From Bog-473 sp963745175 (GTDB lineage Bacteria > Actinomycetota > Acidimicrobiia > Acidimicrobiales > RAAP-2), in assembly GCA_963745175.1 (NCBI GenBank), contig CAVUWK010000011.1, positions 1 to 64,000 on the forward strand: a stretch of 64,000 bases of DNA, in the 5' to 3' direction. This document shows, piece by piece, positions 45,039 through 53,272 of the stretch; within the stretch, counting starts at the first letter, position 1, and every line of letters begins with the position of its first letter. The notes beneath the pieces are model-generated. The model saw nothing but the letters and a program-made list of their open reading frames with translations. It was not told the origin of the DNA and made no database searches. Made by a program: the position numbers and the translations under genes.

Positions 45039-45734
45039 TCAGTCTCGAAGGGCGGAACCGAACATGAACCATCGCGTCGAGTCGATCTCGACCGACCACC
45101 CCTCTGCCGATATCAGCGACTCGAGTTGATCGGGTTCGTACATCACCGCGATCACCCTGAATTGCGAACCGTCGCTGAGCTTGCGGAGGTGCAGGTCCGT
45201 CCCGTACTCGACGACGTACGGATCCTTCACTGCCGAGTGGGGCACTGGATCCTCCCGGTTGTCGATGAGGAACACCCGTCCAGAGGGTTCCAAGCAGGTG
45301 CGGACGAGGGACCAGAAGTCGGCGAATCGAGTGCGCGGCACATGCGAGAGCCAGAACGAGAAGAAGACGACGTCATAGGAGGAGTCCGGCCGCCACTCGA
45401 ACAGGTCCGCCACTTCGTATCGCACATCTGCTCGTCCAGCCCTCTCCCGATTCAGTGCGAGCGCTTCGGGCGAGCTGTCGACCACCGTGAGCCGGTCTGC
45501 TGTTTCTGCCAGGCGCTGCGTCCACCAACCGGTGCCCCCCGCCAGTTCCAAGACGTTGCCCGTGGGCCCGAAGGCGTCCAACGCGGCCTCTACCGTTGCC
45601 ACCTGCCGTTGCCACTCGAGGAGCTGTGCTTCTCCGCGGTCATAGCGACCGCGCCGCTGCCACCACTCGTCGTATTCCGGAGCCCTGGCCTGATAGAACG
45701 AGCGCTGCTCCGCCAGTAAGTCGTCGTCGCTCAC
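45039..45734 (-). CDS. SAM-dependent methyltransferase
   Basis: This is a 231-residue protein from GTG 45734 (VSDDDLLAEQRSFYQARAPEYDEWW). The added upstream residues of the longer frame are not convincing. It has motif I VLELAGGTGWWTQRLA, motif II LTVVDSSPEALALNRE, an acidic VADLFEW and the post-motif segment YDVVFFSFWLSHVP. The DIDxxxW-like end pattern is absent. The YQARAPEYDEWW opening is typical of type 11 class I methyltransferases acting on small molecules. The substrate is unknown. It is divergent from the flavoprotein monooxygenase gene. Confidence 0.9.
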   Translation of the reverse strand: MSDDDLLAEQRSFYQARAPEYDEWWQRRGRYDRGEAQLLEWQRQVATVEAALDAFGPTGNVLELAGGTGWWTQRLAETADRLTVVDSSPEALALNRERAGRADVRYEVADLFEWRPDSSYDVVFFSFWLSHVPRTRFADFWSLVRTCLEPSGRVFLIDNREDPVPHSAVKDPYVVEYGTDLHLRKLSDGSQFRVIAVMYEPDQLESLISAEGWSVEIDSTRWFMFGSALRD

Positions 45735-45863
45735 CGCCACAGCTTGGCACCCCGCGGGGAGCGACGCGCAGCTGGTCAGCAACGGACTCTGCAACGATTC
45801 GATGTGTCGGGAGCCGCCGCCAGTGTACGTTCTGATGGTGGGTCGAGTCGGCACGCCCGGACC

Positions 45864-47004
45864 ATGATGGAGAGCTCAGAGCTTCTCGTGATCGGTGCCG
45901 GCCCATATGGCGTGGCGACGGCCGCTCGAGCAATTGAGCGTGGGATCGATACGACCGTCGTCGGCGGACCTCTGTCCTTCTGGAAGCAGCACATGCCCGA
46001 GGGGATGAACTTACGCTCGGGCCCCGATTGGCATCTCGATGCGGCTGGCGTCCACACCTTTGAGGCGTTTCTCGAGGAAGAGGGGATTGCTCCCGACGAG
46101 GTCGACCCTGTACCCATCAGCGTGTTCCTCGACTACGCCACCTGGTTCCAGGACAACAAAGGGGTCGTCGCGCAGGAGACCCTGGTCACCCGACTCACAC
46201 GCAATGGCGAGAAATTCGAAGCGGTCCTCGACAACGGTGAGCGAATCACCGCCGGAGCGGTGGTGGCTGCTCCGGGGATTCGTCACTTCCAACAGCTCCC
46301 TCAGTGGGCCGACTCAGTTCCGCCCGGGGTTGGTTCGCATACCGGTGATCTCGTGCAGTTCGAAGATCTACGCGGCGCGCCGCGTGCTCATCGTGGGTGG
46401 CCGACAGAGCGCCTACGAATGGGCCGCGCTGATCGGTGAACAAGGGGCCGAGCGGGTCGACATCGTCCACCGCCACGATGTCCCCCTCTTCGAGCGTGTC
46501 AGCTGGAAGTTCGTGGACGATTACGTCGACTCCATGCTGGCCGTGCCGGGGTGGTGGCGGGCCTTGCTCCCGTCCGAACGGGAGCGGATAGCACGGCAGT
46601 TCTGGGAGGCTGGCCGCCTGACGCTGGAGTGGTGGCTCACCCCACGCCTCGCCACCGACCAGTTCCATCGTTGGCCGGGAACATCGGTCATCGCCATCGG
46701 AGACGACACCGGAGACGTCGTCGCCGATCTGTCGAACGGTGAACGTCTCTCCGTCGACCGCGTCGTCTTCGCGACTGGCTACAAAGCCAACCTGCCCGAC
46801 GTGCCCTACCTCGGAGGCCTGGTCGACAACGTCGATCTGGTCGACGGCTTCCCCGTACTCGATGAGGCGTTCCAGTCGAGCATCGCCGGCCTCTACATAA
46901 CCGGCTTCGCTGCGACAAGGGACTTCGGGCCGTTCCTCGGGTTCACCAAGGCGTGCCCGGCCGCCGCCACCCTGATCGTCGAGGGCCTTCTCGCTGGCCG
47001 GTGA
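45864..47004 (+). CDS. FAD-dependent monooxygenase/oxidoreductase (frame break)
   Basis: ATG 45864 gives MMESSELLVIGAGPYGVATAARAIE, the FAD motif, then FWKQHMPEGMNLRSGPDWHLD, the SxSxxxxW-like region of flavin monooxygenases. It continues with ISVFLDYATWFQDN and a Rossmann-like VVAAPGIRHFQ. Near 46367 one extra base leads to RRVLIVGGRQSAYEWAALI, the NADPH motif. The rest runs through VDRVVFATGYKANLPDVPYL, the ATGY signature, to GLYITGFAATRDFGPFLGF. The corrected length is about 379 residues. It resembles NAD(P)/FAD flavoproteins of the lysine N6-hydroxylase/FMO type, with an unknown substrate. Confidence 0.82.
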
Positions 47005-47040
47005 TCGGGTGGTGCGGCCTGGCCGGGTCGTCGCTCGGCG

Positions 47041-48093
47041 TCAAGCCTCGGGTAAGCCGAGCCAGCGGTCGAGAAAGGGCAGTGCCTCGGTGCCGTGCCA
47101 CTGATGCCCTCCCTCAAAGACGTCGTGCACCAATCGGTCGCCGGCACCAAGCTGCTCGTAGACCAGGCGTGTCCGCCGCACCGACTCGGCGGCGGTGGCG
47201 AAGGGAAAGAGATCGTCCTGGGTGCCGGATTCGACGAGCAGCGGCCGCGGTGCGATGAGCGCGCCGAGGTCCTCGTGCTCCAGGCGGCCCAGCATGCCGA
47301 ACATGATCTGGGAGCCGCACATGTTCCATGGCATCTTGTGGCTGACGGCCCACGAGGAGAAGTAGCCGCTCACCACCGACGCCGTCACGCGGGTGTCGAC
47401 GGCGGCGGTGAAGAGCGTGACGGTGCCGCCGTAGGAGATACCGACCATACCCAGGCGCGCCGGGTCGACCAGCGGGTGCTGCTCCAGCACGTCGAGCGAG
47501 CGCCGCAGGTCCCAGATGTTCTGCGCCAGCGGATTCCAGCCCGCCATGGCGGCATGCACGAGATTGGTGTCGCAGGCGTAGTGGTCCTCGGGGTTCCAGT
47601 CCAGGCGTTCCCCGAAGCAGCGCAGGTCCGGTGCCAGCACGACGTAACCCCGGCGGACCAGTTGCAACGCGTAGTCGGCGTTGGGCATGTCGGTGTGCTC
47701 GAGCCCCACCACCTGTGACTTGCCCGGTCCGTGGCCGTGACAGGCCAGGACGGCCGGCCCGGGGGCCTCGTCCTGGCGGCTGTCGGGGACGAGCAGGTAG
47801 GCGGGCACCGACATCGTGTCCTCGGTGTCGAAGACGACCTTGTCCCGCCGGTAGCCGTCGCAATGCTCCGACTCAAGCGTCTCGAGGTCGAGCGGGACAG
47901 CCTCGGGCTCGGGCCCGAGCAGCTCGAGGAGGCGGGCGCGCCGGCGCTCCAGCCAAGCCGGGAAGCCGGCGGGGTCCTCCTCGGGGAGCGGGTCCTCGTG
48001 CGTGGTGGCGGCCAGGCGGGTCATCCACTGGTACCAGGGCGAGTAGTTGCGGGCCGGCGGGGTGAACACGAGGCCCCCCGTGTGGTCGCTCAT
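47041..48093 (-). CDS. Dienelactone hydrolase/acetyl-xylan esterase-like alpha/beta hydrolase
   Basis: This 350-residue protein opens MSDHTGGLVFTPPARNYSPWYQWM. The N-terminal helical region is followed by the core: AVLACHGHGPGKSQVVG, a nucleophile elbow GMVGISYGGTVT with Ser220, acid LVESGTQDDLFPF (Asp293/294) and His330 in VFEGGHQWHG. The sequence around LRCFGERLDWNPEDHYACDTNLV is characteristic of the acetyl-xylan-esterase/dienelactone-hydrolase branch (PF12715-like). It hydrolyses an ester, with an unknown substrate. It is divergent from the TauD dioxygenase gene across 102 bases. Confidence 0.88.
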   Translation of the reverse strand: MSDHTGGLVFTPPARNYSPWYQWMTRLAATTHEDPLPEEDPAGFPAWLERRRARLLELLGPEPEAVPLDLETLESEHCDGYRRDKVVFDTEDTMSVPAYLLVPDSRQDEAPGPAVLACHGHGPGKSQVVGLEHTDMPNADYALQLVRRGYVVLAPDLRCFGERLDWNPEDHYACDTNLVHAAMAGWNPLAQNIWDLRRSLDVLEQHPLVDPARLGMVGISYGGTVTLFTAAVDTRVTASVVSGYFSSWAVSHKMPWNMCGSQIMFGMLGRLEHEDLGALIAPRPLLVESGTQDDLFPFATAAESVRRTRLVYEQLGAGDRLVHDVFEGGHQWHGTEALPFLDRWLGLPEA

Positions 48094-48195
48094 GCTCGGC
48101 CCCTTTCACGGCGGTACGGCGGTCGGTGCGGGCCAATGTAGGTGGCGGGGCGGCACGATGGGGCGCCGCCGCCCGGGTTCGGGCAGAATTGGGCG

Positions 48196-49053
48196 GTGAC
48201 CCTCGCCACTTCCGTCAGCGTCCATCCCCTCTCCCCCACCGTCGGGGCAGAGATCGCCGGGCTGGACATCTCGCTCCCGCTGGCGCCCGAGGTGGTCGCT
48301 GCCGTCCGGGACGCCCTCAACACCCACCACGTCATCTTCTTCCGGGACCAGTCCCTGACGGCCGAGCAGCAGGCCGATTTCGCCCGCCAATTCGGCACGG
48401 TCACCGAGGCACACCCGGTGCTGCCCTCCATCGACGAGAGCCGCGAGGTGCTCGCCATCGACGGCAAGGTCGATCGGGCCAGCTGGTGGCACACCGACGT
48501 CACCTTCCTGCAGACACCGGCCATGGGCTCGATCCTCTACATGCTCGAGGCGCCCGAGGTTGGCGGCGACACAATGTGGGCCAGCCTTCAGGACGCCTAC
48601 GACGGGCTCGCCCCGCCGGTGCGCGCCATGTGCGACCAGCTCATCGCCATCCACCACGACCCGTGGTTCGCGGCGGACGTGGCCGAGCGCGGCGGCTACG
48701 AGTGGGACGGTACGTGGCGCGACAAGCTGCTGCCCTCCCTGCATCCCGTCGTGCGCACGCACCCTGAGACGGGACGCAACGGCCTCTTCGTCAACCGGCA
48801 GTTCACCCGCACCATCTTCGGGCTGTCCGACAACGAGAGCAGCGCCATCCTCGAGATGCTCTACCACCACTGCGTCAAGCCCGAGTACACCTGCCGCTTC
48901 CGCTGGCACGCCGGGTCGGTCGCCTTCTGGGACAACCGGGCGACGCTGCACTACGCGCTCGACGACTACGGGGACGCTCCCCGCTACGCACACCGGGTGA
49001 CCCTGCGGGGCGACAAGCCCTTCGGGCCGGCCATGCCGCTGCCCGCGGGCTGA
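48196..49053 (+). CDS. TauD/TfdA-type Fe(II)/2-oxoglutarate dioxygenase
   Basis: This 285-residue protein starts at GTG 48196 (VTLATSVSVHPLSPTVGAEIAGLD). Fe(II) ligands are His99 and Asp101 in SWWHTDVTF and His265 in YAHRVTLRGDKP; the nearby Arg is expected to bind 2-oxoglutarate. HHVIFFRDQSL and LFVNRQFTRTIFGL are further family signatures (PF02668). It hydroxylates a substrate such as a sulfonate, aryloxyacid or carboxylate with release of succinate and CO2. No sulfonate transporter is near, so taurine use is not supported. The CadD-like gene follows nine bases later and may be co-transcribed. Confidence 0.93.
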   Translation: MTLATSVSVHPLSPTVGAEIAGLDISLPLAPEVVAAVRDALNTHHVIFFRDQSLTAEQQADFARQFGTVTEAHPVLPSIDESREVLAIDGKVDRASWWHTDVTFLQTPAMGSILYMLEAPEVGGDTMWASLQDAYDGLAPPVRAMCDQLIAIHHDPWFAADVAERGGYEWDGTWRDKLLPSLHPVVRTHPETGRNGLFVNRQFTRTIFGLSDNESSAILEMLYHHCVKPEYTCRFRWHAGSVAFWDNRATLHYALDDYGDAPRYAHRVTLRGDKPFGPAMPLPAG

Positions 49054-49061
49054 CGGCCTCG

Positions 49062-49721
49062 TTGTCCGCCGGCCTGGGGGCGGATCTCGGCGTCGCCGCG
49101 GCGGCGTTCGTCGGGACCAACGTCGACAACTGCGTCGTGACCATGGCCATGGTGGCCGGCGCGCCGCTCGAGCGGGCGCACCGCATCGCGGCGGGCCAGG
49201 TCTTCGGCTTCGCCCTGCTGGTAGCGGTTGCCGCCGCGGCGGCCGCCGTGCTGTTCGAGTTCTCGACGGCCGTCGTCGGCCTGCTCGGGCTGGTGCCGCT
49301 GGCCATCGGCGTGCGCGGCCTGGTCGTGCTGCGGCGCGGGCGGGACGGGGCGGAGGCGGAGGCGGAGCCCCAACCGGCGGCGGGGCGGCGGCGCGGGCGC
49401 CGTCGCGGGGGCACCAGGCTGGAGCAGCGGGCCGTGGGCCGGGGCTTTACGGCCGCCGCGCTGGTCACCATCGCGGCCGGGGGCGACAACCTGGCCGTCT
49501 ACATCCCCCTCTTCCGGGTCGGCGGGGCCACCAATGTGGGTGCCATCGTCGCTGTCTTCGTGGTCGGCGAGGTCCTGGTCACCTGGCTCGTCCTCACCGG
49601 GGGCCGCCACCCGAAGGCCCGGGGCGTGATGGTCCGCCTGGGTCACCTGGCCGTCCCCGTCCTCCTGTGCTGCATCGGCGTGCTGGTCTTGGTGCAGGCG
49701 GGGACCTTCTCGCTGCTCTAG
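49062..49721 (+). CDS. CadD-like cadmium-resistance/transport family protein
   Basis: This 219-residue protein starts at TTG 49062. It has six membrane helices: three before and three after a cytoplasmic Arg/Gly-rich loop of about 45 residues. GTNVDNCVVTMAMVAG and AGGDNLAVYIPLFRVGG carry the paired acidic DN motifs that mark the Cad family (PF03596). Family members are proposed cation (cadmium) or amine exporters. Specificity here is unknown. The long basic loop is a local peculiarity. Confidence 0.85.
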   Translation: MSAGLGADLGVAAAAFVGTNVDNCVVTMAMVAGAPLERAHRIAAGQVFGFALLVAVAAAAAAVLFEFSTAVVGLLGLVPLAIGVRGLVVLRRGRDGAEAEAEPQPAAGRRRGRRRGGTRLEQRAVGRGFTAAALVTIAAGGDNLAVYIPLFRVGGATNVGAIVAVFVVGEVLVTWLVLTGGRHPKARGVMVRLGHLAVPVLLCCIGVLVLVQAGTFSLL

Positions 49722-49732
49722 GCGGCGCGACA

Positions 49733-50014
49733 ATGGATGACGTGCCGGACGCCGTCGACGCCCTGATCCTCGACCTCCTCGAGTGGATTGGACCGGAGCC
49801 CCGCTCGTACGACGAGGTTCAAGAGGTGTGGCGGACGTCGTGCCCGCGCCTGCCGGTTTGGGAGGACGCCAACGACCGGGGCTTCCTCGCTCGGCACCAC
49901 GAGCCGGGACGGGGCCGGCTGATCGCGGTGTCCCCCGCCGGCGCCGCGCACCTGCGCCGGCACCGCGCCGCGATGCCGGTGAAGGCGGCGCTGGCCGCGT
50001 CCGCAGCGCCGTGA
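49733..50014 (+). CDS. Small conserved winged-helix-like protein
   Basis: This is a 93-residue protein from ATG 49733, starting 11 bases after the CadD-like stop. It has ALILDLLEWIGPEPRSYDEVQEVWRTSC, PRLPVWEDANDRGFLARHHEPGRG and a terminal LIAVSPAGAAHLRRHR. The helix-helix-strand pattern resembles a MarR-like winged helix. Similar short proteins with the RTSCPRLPVWEDA block occur in several proteobacteria and actinobacteria without known function. It is likely cotranscribed with its upstream neighbour. Confidence 0.75.
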   Translation: MDDVPDAVDALILDLLEWIGPEPRSYDEVQEVWRTSCPRLPVWEDANDRGFLARHHEPGRGRLIAVSPAGAAHLRRHRAAMPVKAALAASAAP

Positions 50015-50048
50015 TTGACTTCGTCGGCACGACGACGGGAGGGGCCCG

Positions 50049-50882
50049 ATGAAGGACCTGCAGGGCAAGGTGGCAGTCATCACCGGCGGGGCCAGCGGCA
50101 TCGGCCGGGCCGTAGCGGACCGGGCGGCGGCCGAGGGCATGAAGATCGTCCTCGGGGACATCGAGGAGGGACCGCTCAAGGAGGCCGTGAACGAGCTCAC
50201 CGGCCAGGGCGCCGACGCGCTCGGCCTGGTGACCGACGTCGCCGACGCGGCGTCGGTGCGGGCGCTGCGCGACGGCGCGCTCGACCGCTTCGGGGCGGTG
50301 CACCTCGTGCACAACAACGCGGGGATCGGGCTCGGCGGTCCCATCTGGGAGGTCAGCGAGGAAGACTGGCGCTGGATTCTGGGCGTCAACCTCTGGGGTG
50401 TGATCAACGGCGTCGCCGCCTTCGTGCCGACGCTCATCGAGCAGGGCGAGGGGCACGTGGTCAACACGGCGTCCGTGGCCGGCCTCATCGCGGCCCCGTT
50501 CCTCGGCCCCTACAACGCCACGAAGCAGGCGGTCGTGGCCATTTCGGAGACGCTCTTCAAAGACCTCCAAGCGGTCGGCGCGCCAATCGGCGTGTCGGTG
50601 CTCTGCCCGGGCTTCGTGCAGACGCGGATTGCCGAGTCCGAGCGGAACCGCCCGGCGTGGGCGCCCGACCGCGAGGTGCCCGGGGCGGACGAGCTGCGCG
50701 GGGCGGTGCAGAGCCTGGTCGACGGCGGCATCGCACCATCCATGGTGGCCGAGCGCGTCATCGACGCCGTCCGGACCGAGACCTTCTACATCCTCACTCA
50801 CCCCGAGCTCGACGACGCCATCACGACGCGCTTCGACGACATCCTGCTGCGGCGGCCGCCGAGCGCGACCATGATCGCCTGA
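50049..50882 (+). CDS. Short-chain dehydrogenase/reductase
   Basis: This 277-residue protein starts at ATG 50049 with a GGGAGGGG site. Cofactor motif ITGGASGIG is at 11-19, VLGDI supplies the Asp that favours NAD(H), NNAG is at 89-92, and the catalytic residues are Ser142, Tyr155 and Lys159 (TASVAG, YNATK). CPGFVQTRI is the usual segment after the active site. It oxidises or reduces an alcohol/ketone substrate of unknown identity. It closes a short plus-strand group that starts with the TauD gene. Confidence 0.93.
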   Translation: MKDLQGKVAVITGGASGIGRAVADRAAAEGMKIVLGDIEEGPLKEAVNELTGQGADALGLVTDVADAASVRALRDGALDRFGAVHLVHNNAGIGLGGPIWEVSEEDWRWILGVNLWGVINGVAAFVPTLIEQGEGHVVNTASVAGLIAAPFLGPYNATKQAVVAISETLFKDLQAVGAPIGVSVLCPGFVQTRIAESERNRPAWAPDREVPGADELRGAVQSLVDGGIAPSMVAERVIDAVRTETFYILTHPELDDAITTRFDDILLRRPPSATMIA

Positions 50883-51029
50883 GCTCCCGCCGACAAGCGT
50901 GAGGTCACCGGATCGACGCGGCCCCGACCACCGAACAGCGCCCTGAATGGGACATACATCGCCTCGACCGTGGCATCAGCTCGGAGGTGAGTTCCAATCC
51001 GACCACGCACAGTGTGTCTCCGGCGCGAG

Positions 51030-52526
51030 TTATGCGGTCTTCAGCTCCGGGTTCGTCAGATCTGTCGCCGGGACAACTTGGACCATCCGGGGTAACGCAG
51101 AGTGAACTGTGTTCTCGGCGACGTCTTCGAGGGATCGTCCGGCCGGCTCGGGAAGGAGCCGCGTCGCAGCGAAACCGAGCACCGCCGACACAGCGGCCAC
51201 TGCCAGAAGACCGCGTAAGCCAATGTGATCTTGCAGCACTGGGACGAGGAACACCCCGACGAAGGCCCCCAGCTTGCCGACGCCGGCTGCGGCGCCATGG
51301 CCGGTGGTGCGCATGCTCACGGGGAAGACCTCTGAGGGAAGCACAAACGTCGTCATGTTGGGCCCGAACTGGATGAAGAAGTAGCTCAGTCCGAAGATGG
51401 CCAAGAAGGGTGCCACCTGCTGGGTCAGTGCCGGCACGACGGCCAGCACGACGAAGCACACGGCCATGACGGAGAACCCGATGAACTGGAGCCGTCGGTG
51501 ACCGATTCGGTCCATTTTCTTCACGGCGAGCAGGTAGCCGGGCACAGCGAAGACGACGAACATGCCGAGCGACCACAACAACTTGGTCTCCAACGTTGCG
51601 GTGGGGTTCACCTCTTTCAAGATGGCGGGTAAGGAGAGGGTGTTCCCGTAGTAGGCGTAGTCGAAGAGGAACCAAGCCCCAGCCGTCCCGAGCAGGAGCT
51701 TGAGCATGCGTCGATCCCTGAGAAAGTCGCCGAGCTTGAGGCGCCCCGAAAGAGAACCAGCTGGAGCGGGCTCGGCAATGACGCCGTCGCTGAAGCGCTC
51801 GAGATCACCCGAGGCGCGTTCGTGCTCGCCCTGAACCTGAGCGAGATAGCGGGGTGACTCGGGCATCTTGGACCGCAGATACACGACGGCGGCGGCGGGA
51901 ACAGCACCGAGACCTAGCAGGATGCGCCAGGTCAAGGAGTTCCCAATGCCAGACGACAGAAGTATCAGCGCCACAAGTGGACCGACGATCAGACCCAAAG
52001 CCTGCATGGAAAACACCAGACCCACGAGGCGTCCCCGGTCATGTCGGTTCGAGTACTCGCTCATGAACACGGCGGAGACCGGATAGTCGCCGCCGATCCC
52101 CAGACCCAGAACGAGTCGGGCGATTACCAAGAAGATGAAGGTCGGCGCCAAGGCCGACGCAACCGCCCCGAGGATCATGATGACGGCGACGGTCACGTAC
52201 ACCTTCTTGCGGCCGATGACGTCTGCGATACGTCCGAAAGTAAAGGCGCCCACAAAGGCACCGAGGATGGCTGCGCCGGTGACCCAACTCGTCTGGATAG
52301 TGCTGAGATGCCACTGCGTGGCCACCAGGGCGGCCGCGGTGCCGATCACGAAGAGGTCGTAGGCATCGGTGAAGAATCCGACGCCCGAGATGATCACCGT
52401 TCGTCGATGGAACCTGCTCGTTGGGGCCTCGTCCAGGAGATCCTCGACCGTAGGACGGTCTTGACCTGGGGGTTCGGATCTTGTCGCTGCCCCCGGCTCG
52501 TTATCCACAGGTCGTCCCGAGAGCAC
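51030..52526 (-). CDS. MFS phosphate:proton symporter (PHS-like)
   Basis: GTG 52526 gives a 498-residue protein; GTG 52509 is also possible. It is a 12-helix MFS carrier with motif A GRIADVIGRKKVY between helices 2 and 3. LGLGIGGDYPVSAVFMSEYSNR is characteristic of the phosphate:H+ symporter branch, and the seventh helix GTAGAWFLFDYAYYGN resembles that of PHS proteins. It should import inorganic phosphate with protons; organic anions are the alternative. The PHO box immediately upstream and the divergent phoU support the phosphate assignment. The start is in a 104-bp shared intergenic region. Confidence 0.85.
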   Translation of the reverse strand: MLSGRPVDNEPGAATRSEPPGQDRPTVEDLLDEAPTSRFHRRTVIISGVGFFTDAYDLFVIGTAAALVATQWHLSTIQTSWVTGAAILGAFVGAFTFGRIADVIGRKKVYVTVAVIMILGAVASALAPTFIFLVIARLVLGLGIGGDYPVSAVFMSEYSNRHDRGRLVGLVFSMQALGLIVGPLVALILLSSGIGNSLTWRILLGLGAVPAAAVVYLRSKMPESPRYLAQVQGEHERASGDLERFSDGVIAEPAPAGSLSGRLKLGDFLRDRRMLKLLLGTAGAWFLFDYAYYGNTLSLPAILKEVNPTATLETKLLWSLGMFVVFAVPGYLLAVKKMDRIGHRRLQFIGFSVMAVCFVVLAVVPALTQQVAPFLAIFGLSYFFIQFGPNMTTFVLPSEVFPVSMRTTGHGAAAGVGKLGAFVGVFLVPVLQDHIGLRGLLAVAAVSAVLGFAATRLLPEPAGRSLEDVAENTVHSALPRMVQVVPATDLTNPELKTA

Positions 52527-52569
52527 GCGCCACTTTTGCCGCCTCGAGTAAACCCGAGACCACACCAAG

Positions 52570-52597
52570 GTGAACGTTACGCGAACACTTCGCGAAC
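52570..52597 (-). promoter_or_regulatory. PHO box (PhoP-type direct repeats) between the symporter and phoU
   Basis: Three direct repeats at exact 11-nt spacing occur: GTGAAC at 52570-52575, GCGAAC at 52581-52586 and GCGAAC at 52592-52597. On the minus strand they read GTTCGC, GTTCGC, GTTCAC. This matches the actinobacterial PHO box, in which units related to GTTCACC repeat every 11 nt and bind PhoP under phosphate starvation. The box lies 43 bases before the symporter start and 33 bases before phoU. Confidence 0.75.
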
Positions 52598-52630
52598 TCT
52601 TGGTAATCCTCCCAGCTAACCTCGCCCGCC

Positions 52631-53245
52631 ATGGATGCGGGACCATCAGATATCGAGGCTATCGAAGGGCGGGTCACTCGGCTGTTTGCCTTGGTGTCAG
52701 AGGCCCTGGCCGGCGCCACCGAAGCCTTGCTGGGCAGCGACGTCGCTCTCGGGATGGCAGTTGTCGAGGGCGATCAGTCGGTCGACGACCTGACCGCCGA
52801 GGTCGAGCTCTTGGTCTGGCCCCAGCTCGACGTCGAGGGCACACCCGCCGCGACGCTGCGCCATCTCGTTGGAGTCCTCTTGATCCTGCCCGAACTCGAG
52901 AGAAGCGGTGATCTGGCCGAACACATCGCCCAGCGGGCGGTCACGAACATCGGCGCAGAGATGAGCCCTCTCAGTCGAGGCATCGTCCAGCGAATGTCCG
53001 AGGTCGCCCTCGAAATGTGGCGGGACGCCGCCGACGCGTACGCCGACCGGGCCTCACGGGCCGGTGCGCTTACCGAGGATGATGAGGAGATCGACATCCT
53101 CCATGATCGGCTGACCGGTGAAATTGCCGCTGGGACGATGCCGACCGCCGTCGGCGCACAAGTCACGCTCGTCGCTCGCTTCTACGAGCGACTCGGTGAC
53201 CACGCCGTCAACCTTGCTCGTCGGATCGAGATGCTGCACGGCTGA
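52631..53245 (+). CDS. phoU: PhoU phosphate regulatory protein
   Basis: This 204-residue protein starts at ATG 52631. It has the two three-helix PhoU units: IEGRVTRLFALVSEALAGATEAL with AVVEGDQSVDDLTAEVEL in the first, and IVQRMSEVALEMWRDAADAYADRAS with the second-unit end ARFYERLGDHAVNLARRIE. The acidic E/D residues of the metal-binding repeats are present. PhoU normally represses the phosphate regulon when phosphate is ample. Here it diverges from an MFS phosphate carrier, with no Pst transporter or PhoR in the window. Confidence 0.92.
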   Translation: MDAGPSDIEAIEGRVTRLFALVSEALAGATEALLGSDVALGMAVVEGDQSVDDLTAEVELLVWPQLDVEGTPAATLRHLVGVLLILPELERSGDLAEHIAQRAVTNIGAEMSPLSRGIVQRMSEVALEMWRDAADAYADRASRAGALTEDDEEIDILHDRLTGEIAAGTMPTAVGAQVTLVARFYERLGDHAVNLARRIEMLHG

Positions 53246-53272
53246 GCTTGACGAGCGCGTCGGCCCGGAGCG

